Shown: piece after piece, positions 1-6,521 of the stretch
How positions within the stretch are numbered: the stretch's first letter is position 1
Layout of the letters: every line of letters starts with the position of its first letter
DNA from: Clostridia bacterium
GTDB lineage: Bacteria; Bacillota; Clostridia; Christensenellales; Aristaeellaceae
DNA length: 8,133 nt
Assembly (NCBI GenBank): GCA_017412445.1
Contig: JAFPYA010000198.1
Span: 1 to 8,133 of the forward strand
Direction of reading: 5' to 3'
Program-made: the position numbers and the translations under genes
The notes under the pieces: generated by a model
What the model was told of the DNA's origin: nothing
Seen by the model: the letters and a program-made list of their open reading frames with translations, nothing else
The model's database searches: none

Positions 1-708
1 CGTATATACGGTGACCACCTGCTTGCTTTTGTCAACCTCGATTTCGTAGGTGTGGTCGAGCTTGACGGGCTTGGGTGTAGGCGTAGGCACGGGCGTAGGC
101 GTGGGCTCGGGCGAAGGCGTGGGCTCCGGCGTGGCGGTAGGCTCAGGCGTAGGCATGGGCTCCGGCGTAACGCTCAGGTTTACTGCAATTTCGCCGCTGT
201 TGTCACTTGCCTCGTACGAGGTATCAGTATTTGCGCCGTCGCTTTTATCGTCGCTTCCCTCAAAAGGCGTGTTTTCGGTGCCGTTTGAGTAGCTCGCGGT
301 CTGCGAGGACGCGCCCGTATTTTCGGCGGCAACGCTGCCGGTCCCCACCGGGTCGCCGTTGCCCTTAGAGGTCAATACTGCCCAGGCGATCAGCGCGCCT
401 GCCAGCACCACGCACAGCGCGGCCAGCGAAATCCTGATTATCTTCTGATTGCGCCGCCTGCGCTTGAGCTCCGCGCGCTTAGCGGCGCTCGCTCGCCTCG
501 CGGCGTTTGCGTTCCTGCTTGCGCTTGCGCCTGCGGCCCTGGCTACTGAGTTTTTAACGGCGCCCGCAGCGGGCTTTGCGGCGCTTTTTGTGGTTTTAGC
601 CGCGTCCTTATGCGCGCCTGAGGCGGGTTTATTTACAGTATTTTTCGCCGTACCTGACGCCTGAGACTTATTTACAGCAGGCTTGCGTACGGGCTCTTGA
701 GTGTTCAT
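1..708 (-). CDS. Membrane-anchored cell-wall protein, probable L,D-transpeptidase (3' end missing)
   Basis: The gene starts at the ATG at 708 (minus strand) behind a clear CGGAGG site and is open for 236 codons to the window edge, so the catalytic part is not visible. Residues 1-89 form a very basic Ala/Lys/Arg-rich tail (22 basic against 3 acidic residues), ending in RRRR. Residues 90-112 are one hydrophobic segment. Residues 113-180 are a Ser/Thr/Asn/Asp-rich spacer and 181-214 a Pro-Thr/Glu linker. The last visible residues, YEIEVDKSKQVVTVYT (221-236), match the opening strand of YkuD-type L,D-transpeptidase domains. This suggests a type II membrane protein with a cytoplasmic tail, a wall-spanning linker and an extracellular peptidoglycan cross-linking domain. 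The YkuD assignment rests on about 16 residues, and the catalytic Cys/His lie outside the window. Another extracellular domain is possible. Confidence 0.6.
   Translation of the reverse strand, partial: MNTQEPVRKPAVNKSQASGTAKNTVNKPASGAHKDAAKTTKSAAKPAAGAVKNSVARAAGASASRNANAARRASAAKRAELKRRRRNQKIIRISLAALCVVLAGALIAWAVLTSKGNGDPVGTGSVAAENTGASSQTASYSNGTENTPFEGSDDKSDGANTDTSYEASDNSGEIAVNLSVTPEPMPTPEPTATPEPTPSPEPTPTPVPTPTPKPVKLDHTYEIEVDKSKQVVTVYT
67..168 (-). repeat. Low-complexity repeat encoding a Pro-Thr/Glu linker
   Basis: Degenerate 6- and 12-nt units of the GGCGTA / GGGCTC kind run through this stretch. Read on the minus strand they encode alternating TP and EP dipeptides (residues 181-214 of the membrane protein). 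Such linkers are common between a membrane anchor and an extracellular catalytic domain in Clostridia. The repeats are in frame and imperfect, so they are part of the gene rather than a separate element. Confidence 0.8.
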
Positions 709-732
709 GCTTTTCCTCCGATATTTTTCCTG

Positions 733-768
733 ATTATACATTATATCCGAACGCCTGTGGCGAAGCAA
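733..768 (-). promoter_or_regulatory. Likely promoter of the membrane-anchored protein gene
   Basis: On the minus strand a perfect TATAAT (740-745) lies 17 nt from a weak -35 candidate, TTGCTT (763-768). A second TATAAT (733-738) follows 1 nt later in register, giving a tandem -10. The start codon is about 30 nt downstream, leaving a short leader with the GGAGG site. The -10 is strong and the -35 matches only at TTG. Confidence 0.5.
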
Positions 769-809
769 GCTCTCCATTGCGACATTTTTATGAAGTTACC
801 ATAAACAGG

Positions 810-839
810 CGCAGCACCCGGTTTGTGCCGGATGCTGCG
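810..839 (-). terminator. Hairpin terminator downstream of the dehydrogenase gene
   Basis: A 12-bp stem with a 6-nt loop (CACAAA on the minus strand) lies here. As minus-strand RNA all positions pair, one being a U-G wobble. As plus-strand RNA the same position is a C-A mismatch, so the minus orientation is favoured. It lies 76 nt past the dehydrogenase stop and just before the promoter of the next gene. The U-rich tail is weak (GCCTGTTTATGG), so termination may be partial. Confidence 0.5.
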
Positions 840-859
840 AAACAGCTTTGCAATGTTGA

Positions 860-904
860 CAAAAGCGCGCTGCCGCCCGGGCGCGAGGCCGGAGCGCGTC
901 CGGC
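860..904 (-). other. GC-rich structured 3' region of the dehydrogenase transcript
   Basis: Immediately after the stop codon lies a perfect 6-bp stem (888-893 with 899-904, loop 894-898). A 10-bp palindrome CGCCCGGGCG (874-883) follows, and then a GCGCGC run leading into CTTTTGTC on the minus strand. CGCGCT and AGCGCG in this stretch can also pair to make a larger stem ahead of the four T residues. It could assist termination or protect the 3' end. This is a base-pairing observation only. Confidence 0.25.
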
Positions 905-915
905 TCAGCCCTTGC

Positions 916-1713
916 TCAGTAGAGCTTTCCGAGTATATAGTTTATGAGCCTCTCGGGCAGCAGGCGCTTTAAGAACATCAAAAGCTTGTATTTCAGGCCT
1001 ATGGTTTTGAGCGGCGCGGGATTTGAAGCATAGGCGGCCTTTATCACCTGCTGAGCCACATATGAGGGCTCCATGCCGTTTGTTTCGTCCCTCTCCATGG
1101 CCGAGACTGCCTTGTCTATGCGGCCGTTGTAAATGTCGTCGCCCTCGACGGACTTTTCGCGGCTGGCGGTAAAGCCCGTGCGTATGTCGCCGGGCATCAT
1201 CACGCACACGCTTATGCCAAAGGGCTTAAGCTCGTTTCTCAGCGCCAGCGCATAGGCGTTCAGCGCGGCCTTGCCGGCCGAGTACCACGCCTGAAAGGGT
1301 ATTGGAAACGCCGCGGCCGCCGACGAAATGAATATTATGCGGCCGCCGTCATTTTCGCGCATATAGGGTATCACGGCGCGGCAGACGTTGTCCGCGCCCA
1401 TGAGGTTTACGTCTATCAAGCGTTTGGCGTTCTCGGAGGACGTGAATTCGCAGGCGCCCGATATGCCGAAGCCCGCGTTGTTCACCACAAGGTCGATGTG
1501 CCCGCAGCGGGAATAGATGAGGTTCACCGCGGTTATCACCCTTTCCTCGTTTGATATGTCGCAGGACATGTGCTTTACTCCGCTGTACGCCCTGTCCCTG
1601 CGGCTGAGATCCCAGACCTCCCAGCCCTTTTCGACAAGAGCTCGCGCGGTCTCGTAGCCTATGCCGCTGCCCGCGCCTGTGACTATGGCCACAAGCCTTT
1701 CGTCGTCCGCCAT
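916..1713 (-). CDS. Short-chain dehydrogenase/reductase (SDR) family oxidoreductase
   Basis: This is a complete 265-residue protein of classical SDR length. The ATG at 1713 is preceded by an AAGGAAGG site. A Rossmann fold for NAD(P) is marked by TGAGSGIG (12-19). Two arginines after the second strand (R38, R39) suggest NADP(H) preference. NNAG (78-81), N103, S131, Y144 and K148 complete the usual Asn-Ser-Tyr-Lys catalytic set, and PGDIRTGF (174-181) is the typical cofactor-closing loop. The last 30 or so residues are basic and hydrophobic (LKYKLLMFLKRLLPERL region) and look like an amphipathic helix that could touch the membrane. The substrate cannot be deduced. The gene has its own promoter, diverges from the glycogen operon and ends in TGA. 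The SDR assignment is firm; the function beyond reduction or oxidation of a carbonyl/hydroxyl is not known. Confidence 0.93.
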   Translation of the reverse strand: MADDERLVAIVTGAGSGIGYETARALVEKGWEVWDLSRRDRAYSGVKHMSCDISNEERVITAVNLIYSRCGHIDLVVNNAGFGISGACEFTSSENAKRLIDVNLMGADNVCRAVIPYMRENDGGRIIFISSAAAAFPIPFQAWYSAGKAALNAYALALRNELKPFGISVCVMMPGDIRTGFTASREKSVEGDDIYNGRIDKAVSAMERDETNGMEPSYVAQQVIKAAYASNPAPLKTIGLKYKLLMFLKRLLPERLINYILGKLY

Positions 1714-1765
1714 AAATCTTTCCTTCCTTTTCGGTTCATTCCCGGTATACTGAGTTTTATATCCT

Positions 1766-1795
1766 ATTATACAATATTGCCTTAGATAAAATCAA
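1766..1795 (-). promoter_or_regulatory. Sigma-A type promoter for the SDR gene
   Basis: On the minus strand TTGATT (1790-1795) is followed after 18 nt by a perfect TATAAT (1766-1771). Transcription would start near 1759, giving a leader of about 45 nt before the ATG at 1713. The A/T-rich surroundings contrast with the GC-rich genes. Confidence 0.7.
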
Positions 1796-1821
1796 GCTAA
1801 CGGCGCGTTTTTTCTTGATTT
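1789..1821. promoter_or_regulatory. Inverted repeat spanning the two divergent -35 boxes
   Basis: AAATCAAG (1789-1796) and CTTGATTT (1814-1821) are perfect 8-bp inverted arms separated by 17 nt, with further partial symmetry outward (CTTA at 1781 and TTAAG ending at 1827). Each arm contains one -35 box, and the arm centres are 25 bp apart. It could be an operator that controls both directions together. It may also arise simply because both promoters use the same -35 hexamer. Confidence 0.35.
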
Positions 1822-1843
1822 GTTAAGTGCAATGGTGTATAAT
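1815..1843 (+). promoter_or_regulatory. Sigma-A type promoter of the deacetylase-malQ-glgP-hflX operon
   Basis: TTGATT (1815-1820) and a perfect TATAAT (1838-1843) are separated by the ideal 17 nt. The predicted start is near 1850, about 40 nt before the deacetylase ATG. No other promoter-like sequence stands out in the very short gaps of the downstream genes, so this probably drives all four. Confidence 0.75.
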
Positions 1844-1874
1844 GACTGTGTATACGGTTGAATAAAAGACGTTC

Positions 1875-1883
1875 AAGGGGTGA
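1875..1883 (+). promoter_or_regulatory. Ribosome binding site fixing the deacetylase start
   Basis: AAGGGGTGA lies 7 nt before the ATG at 1891 and closely resembles the anti-Shine-Dalgarno complement. An in-frame TTG at 1858 would start upstream of this site, nearly at the transcription start, and has no ribosome site of its own. The ATG is therefore the start. Confidence 0.75.
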
Positions 1884-1890
1884 TTGTCTT

Positions 1891-2727
1891 ATGAATAGAA
1901 TAACAATGCGCTTCCCGGGCGGCCGCGTAAGGGCGTTCACCATGAGCTACGACGACGGCGTGGAGCAGGACATACGCCTGATTTCAATAATGAAAAAGCG
2001 AGCCGTGAAGGGCACTTTCAACTTAAACAGCGGCCTCTACGCCCCCGAGGGCACGGTGTACCCCGCAGGGCAGGTGCACAGGCGCATGACTCGCGAAATG
2101 TGCTTAAAGACCTACGACCCCTCCATTTGCGAGGTTGCCGTGCACGGCTCAAAGCATCCGTTCTGGAACAGGCAGCCCGAGGGCGCGCGCATGCTGGACA
2201 TAATCGAGGACAGGCGGCAGCTTGAAAAGGATTTCGGCCGCATCATACGCGGCGCGGCCTACCCCTACGGCGCATACGATGAAGCGACCGTGCAGACTCT
2301 CAAAAGCGCGGGCATAGTCTATTGCCGCACCGTCAACTCCACGCATTCGTTTGCGCTGCCGGACAACTGGCTGGCGCTTAACCCCACCTGTCATCACGAT
2401 GACAAAATGCTTTTTGAGCTTACAGACAGGTTTCTGGCCGCGGGCAACGCCGAGGAGCCGCAGCTGTTCTATCTCTGGGGGCACAGCTACGAGTTTGAGC
2501 AGTACGACCACTGGAACGTGATAGAAGAGTGCCTCGAGCGCGTGGGCGGCATAGCGGACGTATGGTACGCCACGAATATCGAGGTATATGACTATGTGAA
2601 GGCGTACAGGTCGCTGATATACAACGCGGAGGGCAACACGGTTTACAACCCCACCGACAAGGAAGTATGGCTTACAGTCGACGGCATGACCCACGCCATC
2701 GGCGCGGGCGAATACCGCAGCATATAA
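1891..2727 (+). CDS. Polysaccharide deacetylase family protein (NodB/CE4-like), no signal peptide
   Basis: This 278-residue protein has the CE4 motifs in order. SYDDG (19-23) is the TFDDG-type motif with catalytic and metal-binding aspartates. HGSKHP (85-90) supplies the two metal-binding histidines. AYPYGAYD (123-130) is the RxPYG-type motif, and WGHSYEFE (196-203) carries the late catalytic histidine. Family members remove N- or O-acetyl groups from amino sugar polymers or related small molecules using a divalent metal. Unlike peptidoglycan or chitin deacetylases, it starts directly with the domain: there is no signal peptide or membrane segment, so it should be cytoplasmic. After the domain, about 35 residues (roughly 245-278, including YNPTDKEVWLTVDG) look like a small beta-strand tail. 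It opens the glycogen operon, with malQ 9 nt downstream. The substrate is unknown; a cytoplasmic acetylated sugar is a guess. Confidence 0.85.
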   Translation: MNRITMRFPGGRVRAFTMSYDDGVEQDIRLISIMKKRAVKGTFNLNSGLYAPEGTVYPAGQVHRRMTREMCLKTYDPSICEVAVHGSKHPFWNRQPEGARMLDIIEDRRQLEKDFGRIIRGAAYPYGAYDEATVQTLKSAGIVYCRTVNSTHSFALPDNWLALNPTCHHDDKMLFELTDRFLAAGNAEEPQLFYLWGHSYEFEQYDHWNVIEECLERVGGIADVWYATNIEVYDYVKAYRSLIYNAEGNTVYNPTDKEVWLTVDGMTHAIGAGEYRSI

Positions 2728-2734
2728 GAGGTGA
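2728..2734 (+). promoter_or_regulatory. Ribosome binding site fixing the malQ start
   Basis: GAGGTGA directly follows the deacetylase stop and precedes the ATG at 2737. A GTG at 2731 in the same frame lies inside this site and has no ribosome site upstream, so the ATG is preferred. The difference is two residues. Confidence 0.65.
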
Positions 2735-2736
2735 AC

Positions 2737-4212
2737 ATGAGAAGAAGCGGAGTGCTTTTGCACATTACCTCCCTGCCCACACCCGGAGGCGTTGGTACGC
2801 TGGGCAAGGAAGCGTTTGAGTTTGTGGACTGGCTCAAGGAGGCCGGAATGGGCATCTGGCAGATGCTGCCTGTCGGCCCCACGGGCTACGGCGACAGCCC
2901 GTATCAGAGCACCTGCACGCACGCGGGCAGCCTTATGATGATAGACATGCGCTCGATATACGAGCGCGGCTACCTCTCGCGCAGGCCCGAGGACACGCTT
3001 AGCGTGCACGACCGTTATTCCGTCGAAATGCGCAAGAAAAAGATGGAATTGCTTAAGCTGAGCTTCGACGAGCACTTTGCCGAGCTCAGGCCCAAGGTAG
3101 ACGAGTTCTTTGAGGAGCACAGCGATCTGAACGATTTTGTGCTGTTCCGCGCGGTTAAGGACTATTTTGGCGACCGCGCCTGGTCGCAGTGGCCGGATAC
3201 CTCCATACGCTATCACGAGGAGGGCGCGGTTAAACATTACAGCCACATACTCAAAGATGAGATAGAGTTTTACAAGTACACTCAGTTCGTGTTCTTCAGG
3301 CAATGGCGGACGCTCAAGGAATACGCCAACACCAAGGGCATCAAGCTGCTGGGCGACGTGCCGATATATGTGGCGGAGGATTCCTCGGACGTGTGGGCAA
3401 ACCCCGAAATATTCCAGCTGGACGAGGACAGGCGCCCGATAAAGGTGGCGGGCGTGCCGCCGGATTATTTTTCACAGGACGGTCAGCTCTGGGGCAACCC
3501 CCTCTACAATTGGAAAAAGCTCAAAAAGACCGGCTATGCCTGGTGGCTCAAGCGCCTGAAGACCGCTGGCGAGCTTTACGACATGATTCGCATTGACCAC
3601 TTTATAGGCTTTGCCAACTATTACGCCGTAAAGGCCGGCGCAAAGACCGCAAGGGTGGGCAAATGGGAAAAGGCGCCCGGCTTCAGCTTTTTCAGAACCG
3701 TGGCAAAGGAGCTGCCTGATCTGGATATAGTGGCCGAGGATCTGGGCGTGGTGAGCCGCAGAGTCAAGCGCCTGCTTCGCCGCACGGGCTTCCCCGGCAT
3801 GAAGGTGATGCAGTTCGGCTTCGATTCTGACGAAAACAACCCCCATTTCATACTCAACATCGCCGAAAACTGCCTGCTCTACACGGGCACGCACGACAAC
3901 GATACCACTCAGGGCTGGTGGGACAGCGCAAACGAAAAGACGAAGGCCTTCGCGCTCAAATACCTGCCCAAGCGCTCCTCCATAAGCAAAAGCATGATAG
4001 AGGCGGCGCTGGGCTCCATGGCGAGCACCGTCATAATACCCGCTCAGGACGTGCTGGGGCTTGGCAGCGAGGCGCGCATGAATACGCCCGGCACCGTTGG
4101 CGGCAGCAACTGGAAGTGGCGCTTAAAGCCCGGCGAGCTTACCGACAGCATCGCCGTATCATTGAAGGACATGAATCTCTTTTTCGGACGAAACACGGAG
4201 GATGACACATGA
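2737..4212 (+). CDS. malQ: 4-alpha-glucanotransferase (amylomaltase, GH77)
   Basis: This cytoplasmic enzyme transfers alpha-1,4-glucan segments from one maltodextrin to another, releasing glucose and making longer chains that phosphorylase can use. The 491-residue length fits the short bacterial amylomaltase form, not the roughly 690-residue enterobacterial one. The N-terminus SGVLLHITSLP (4-14) and GYGDSPYQS (50-58) are family hallmarks. The three GH77 catalytic acids are present: nucleophile D287 in RIDHF, acid/base E334 in AEDLG, and D387 in GTHDND. The gene ends in TGA inside an ATGA overlap with glgP, which implies translational coupling. The pairing with glgP fits a glycogen/maltodextrin degradation unit. 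No frameshift or missing motif was seen. Confidence 0.96.
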   Translation: MRRSGVLLHITSLPTPGGVGTLGKEAFEFVDWLKEAGMGIWQMLPVGPTGYGDSPYQSTCTHAGSLMMIDMRSIYERGYLSRRPEDTLSVHDRYSVEMRKKKMELLKLSFDEHFAELRPKVDEFFEEHSDLNDFVLFRAVKDYFGDRAWSQWPDTSIRYHEEGAVKHYSHILKDEIEFYKYTQFVFFRQWRTLKEYANTKGIKLLGDVPIYVAEDSSDVWANPEIFQLDEDRRPIKVAGVPPDYFSQDGQLWGNPLYNWKKLKKTGYAWWLKRLKTAGELYDMIRIDHFIGFANYYAVKAGAKTARVGKWEKAPGFSFFRTVAKELPDLDIVAEDLGVVSRRVKRLLRRTGFPGMKVMQFGFDSDENNPHFILNIAENCLLYTGTHDNDTTQGWWDSANEKTKAFALKYLPKRSSISKSMIEAALGSMASTVIIPAQDVLGLGSEARMNTPGTVGGSNWKWRLKPGELTDSIAVSLKDMNLFFGRNTEDDT

Positions 4213-6518
4213 CACAGGCACAAAATATTGTAAAAGACGCCGAAAGGCTGTTGAAAGCCGATCACGTCGTGAGCCTTAAAGAGGCAAGCGGCTATGAGCT
4301 TTGCGCGGCAATAAGCCGCGCCGCGCTTATGAGCGCAGGCGACAGGTGGGCAAAGAGCCGCGAAAAGCTCGAAAAAGGCCGCCGCGCCGCATACATCTCG
4401 GCCGAGTATCTCGTAGGCCGGGCCATAAGGAACAATCTGTACTCGCTCGGAGTGCTGGGCGAGGTCGAGGCGCTGCTTGCTAAGAAGGGCGTAGACATAA
4501 ACAAGCTCGAGGACGAGGAGGACGCGGCGCTGGGCAACGGCGGCCTGGGGCGTCTGGCGGCGTGCTTTCTGGACAGCGCGGCGACTCTCGATTTACCTCT
4601 GAGCGGCTACGGACTGAAGTATCGTTACGGACTGTTCAGGCAGATAATCAAGGACAACGACCAGCTTGAGGCGCCGGACGACTGGGAAAAAATGAGCGAC
4701 AACTGGACCGTAAGGCGCGATGAGCTTCAGGTGACCGTGCCCCTTGAGGACGGCGAGGTCATCGCGGTGCCCTACGATATGCCCATCGTCGGCTACGGCA
4801 CGGACAACATAGGCACGCTGCGCCTGTGGCAGACCGAAAGTCCCAGGGAATTCGACTTTCAATTGTTCAACGACTACAAATACAAGGCCGCCTGCGCGGC
4901 GAAGAACGAGGCCGAGGACATAGTTAAGGTGCTCTATCCCAACGACTGGGATATAGAGGGCAAGCGCCTGCGCCTCAAGCAGGAATACGTGCTCTCCTCC
5001 GCCTCGCTTCAGGATCTGCTGAGAAGCTACGAAAAAAACCACAAGGGCTACAGGGGGCTCAGCGCTTACATGGCCGTGCAGCTCAACGACACCCATCCCG
5101 TGCTCGCAATACCCGAGCTGATACGCCTGCTGGGCAAGCGCGGCGTGAGCTTCAACACCGCCTGTGCTTACGCCAAAGAGATATTCGCCTTCACGAACCA
5201 CACGGTCATGCCGGAGGCACTCGAGAAGTGGGACATGGCGCTGGTCGAGTCCGTAAACAGCGAAATTGCCTCCATACTCAGGCGTCTGAACGCCAAATGC
5301 CGGCGCGAGACGGGTCTGAGCCTTATAAACGACAAGCGCGTATCCATGGCGGACACAGCGGTGTACATGAGCTTTGCCGTAAACGGCGTGGCGAAAATCC
5401 ACTCCGAGCTGGTCAAGACCGACCTTTTCCCCGACTGGTACAAGCTCTACCCCGAGCGCTTCCACAACAAGACCAACGGCGTAACTCAGCGCCGCTGGCT
5501 GGGGCTGTGCAACCCTGAGCTTTCCAACGTGCTGGCAAAGCGCTGTAAAGGCGACTTCATAAAGGATCTGTCCGCGCTGGATGGTATAAAGCCCTCGAAG
5601 GCGCTGGCGGACGAGGCTGCGGGCGCCAAGACGGCGCGCCAGAACGCCCTGAGGGCGTATCTAAAGCACGAGCACGGCATAGAGATACCTGTGGGCTTCG
5701 TGTTCGACGTGCAGGTCAAGCGTCTGCACGAGTACAAGCGCCAGCTCATGAACGCGCTGAGCATTTACGACATATATCTCGACGTAAAGGCAGGCAAGAT
5801 AACCGATCTGCCCAAAATCGCGTTCCTGTTCGGCGGCAAGGCCGCGCCCGGCTACGCGAGAGCCAAGGCGGTGATTCGCTACATAAACGAGCTGAGCGAC
5901 CTGATCAACAACGATCCCGACGTGAACGGCTGCATGCGCGTGTACTTCGTGCCCAACTACAACTGCTCCTCCGCCGAAAAGCTTATCCCCGCCGCGGAAT
6001 TCAGCCAGTAGATCTCCCCCGCCGGCACCGAGGCCAGCGGCACGGGCAACATGAAGTTCATGATGAACGGCGCGGTCACGATAGGCACTTGGGATGGCGC
6101 AAACATCGAAATCGCCGAGGCCGCGGGCACAGAGAACGAGTTTATCTTCGGCGCGCGCTTTGAGGAGCTTGAGGCCATACGCGACAGCTACGACCCGAAG
6201 CTGATATATGAAAATGACGAGCACGTGCGCCGCGCGCTGGACAGCCTGACCGACATAGGCTTTAAGGACGAGGACGGCGCGCTTAAGGAGCTCAAGACCT
6301 CGCTGCTTGAGGGCGCGTCGTGGCACAAGCCCGACCACTACTTCGTGCTCAAGGACTTCATCTCCTACCGCGAGGCGCGTTTGAAGGCCTACCGCCTGCT
6401 GGGCGGCGAACCCGAAAGTTTCAAGATGATGAGCCTCAAAAACACACTCGCAAGCGGCATTTTCTCCTCCGACCGCACGATAAAGCAATACGCCGAAGAA
6501 ATCTGGAAGATAAAATAA
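4209..6518 (+). CDS. glgP: Glycogen/maltodextrin phosphorylase, interrupted by an in-frame TAG at codon 601
   Basis: This GT35 phosphorylase uses pyridoxal phosphate (PLP) to cleave terminal alpha-1,4 glucose units with phosphate, giving glucose-1-phosphate. The ATG at 4209 overlaps the malQ stop (ATGA) and has GGAGG 7 nt upstream. The full frame is 769 residues plus the final TAA stop, normal for the family. Landmarks are GNGGLGRLA (109-117), HNKTNGVTQRRW (419-430), VKRLHEYKRQ (503-512) and EASGTGNMKF with the PLP lysine at K616. The frame is broken only by TAG at 6009-6011 (codon 601); both sides stay in the same frame and align through it. If read as a stop, the 600-residue product lacks the PLP lysine and the C-terminal domain and should be inactive. 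Options are a recent nonsense mutation, readthrough or suppression by a Gln-inserting tRNA, or a sequence error. Family assignment is certain; functionality is not. Confidence 0.93.
6009..6011 (+). other. In-frame amber codon inside glgP
   Basis: The context reads AAEFSQ-TAG-ISPAGTEASG. Phosphorylases typically read AADLSEQISTAGTEASG here, so TAG sits exactly on a conserved Gln. A single C-to-T change would convert CAG to TAG. The other complete genes in the window end in TGA or TAA, and no other in-frame TAG occurs in any gene here. Confidence 0.9.
6012..6518 (+). pseudogene. C-terminal part of glgP downstream of the amber codon
   Basis: This stretch continues the phosphorylase frame to TAA at 6516-6518. 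It holds the PLP lysine loop (EASGTGNMKF), the DGANIEI strand and the normal C-terminal SSDRTIKQYAEEIW. The first ATG is at 6051 and has no ribosome binding site upstream, so independent translation is unlikely and would cut into the PLP loop. There is no sign of decay beyond the single stop, so the interruption is either very recent or not a true loss. Confidence 0.8.
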
Positions 6519-6521
6519 CAT

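Noticed and set aside
64..172. Possible short tandem repeat or CRISPR-like array
   Set aside because: Units are 6-12 nt, degenerate and in frame with a Pro-Thr/Glu linker. There are no spacers of regular length.
50..664. Short plus-strand open frames with Gly/Val-rich or Ala/Leu-rich products
   Set aside because: They mirror the Pro-rich linker and the Ala/Lys-rich tail of the minus-strand membrane protein, which has a good ribosome site, a membrane segment and a consistent frame.
1570..1785. Plus-strand open frame crossing the start of the SDR gene
   Set aside because: It is antisense to the conserved TGAGSGIG region and covers the SDR promoter; no family features were seen.
1858..1890. 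Upstream TTG start for the deacetylase adding 11 residues
   Set aside because: It would begin about 8 nt after the predicted transcription start with no ribosome site, whereas AAGGGGTGA is correctly placed for the ATG at 1891.
2149..3303. Long minus-strand open frame (384 codons) opposite the deacetylase and malQ
   Set aside because: It lies wholly antisense to two genes with clear family motifs. Its translation has no recognisable domain. Long antisense frames are expected in GC-rich coding DNA.
4593..5465. Minus-strand open frame (290 codons) opposite glgP
   Set aside because: The plus-strand frame aligns with phosphorylase throughout; the antisense product has no motifs.
6009..6011. Pyrrolysine or selenocysteine at the glgP stop
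   Set aside because: Selenocysteine uses TGA. Pyrrolysine uses TAG but the family has Gln at this site, and no pyl genes are visible, so a CAG-to-TAG change is simpler.
4209..6518. Frameshift or insertion as the cause of the glgP interruption
   Set aside because: The reading frame and family alignment continue unchanged on both sides of codon 601, so it is a substitution, not an indel or mobile element.
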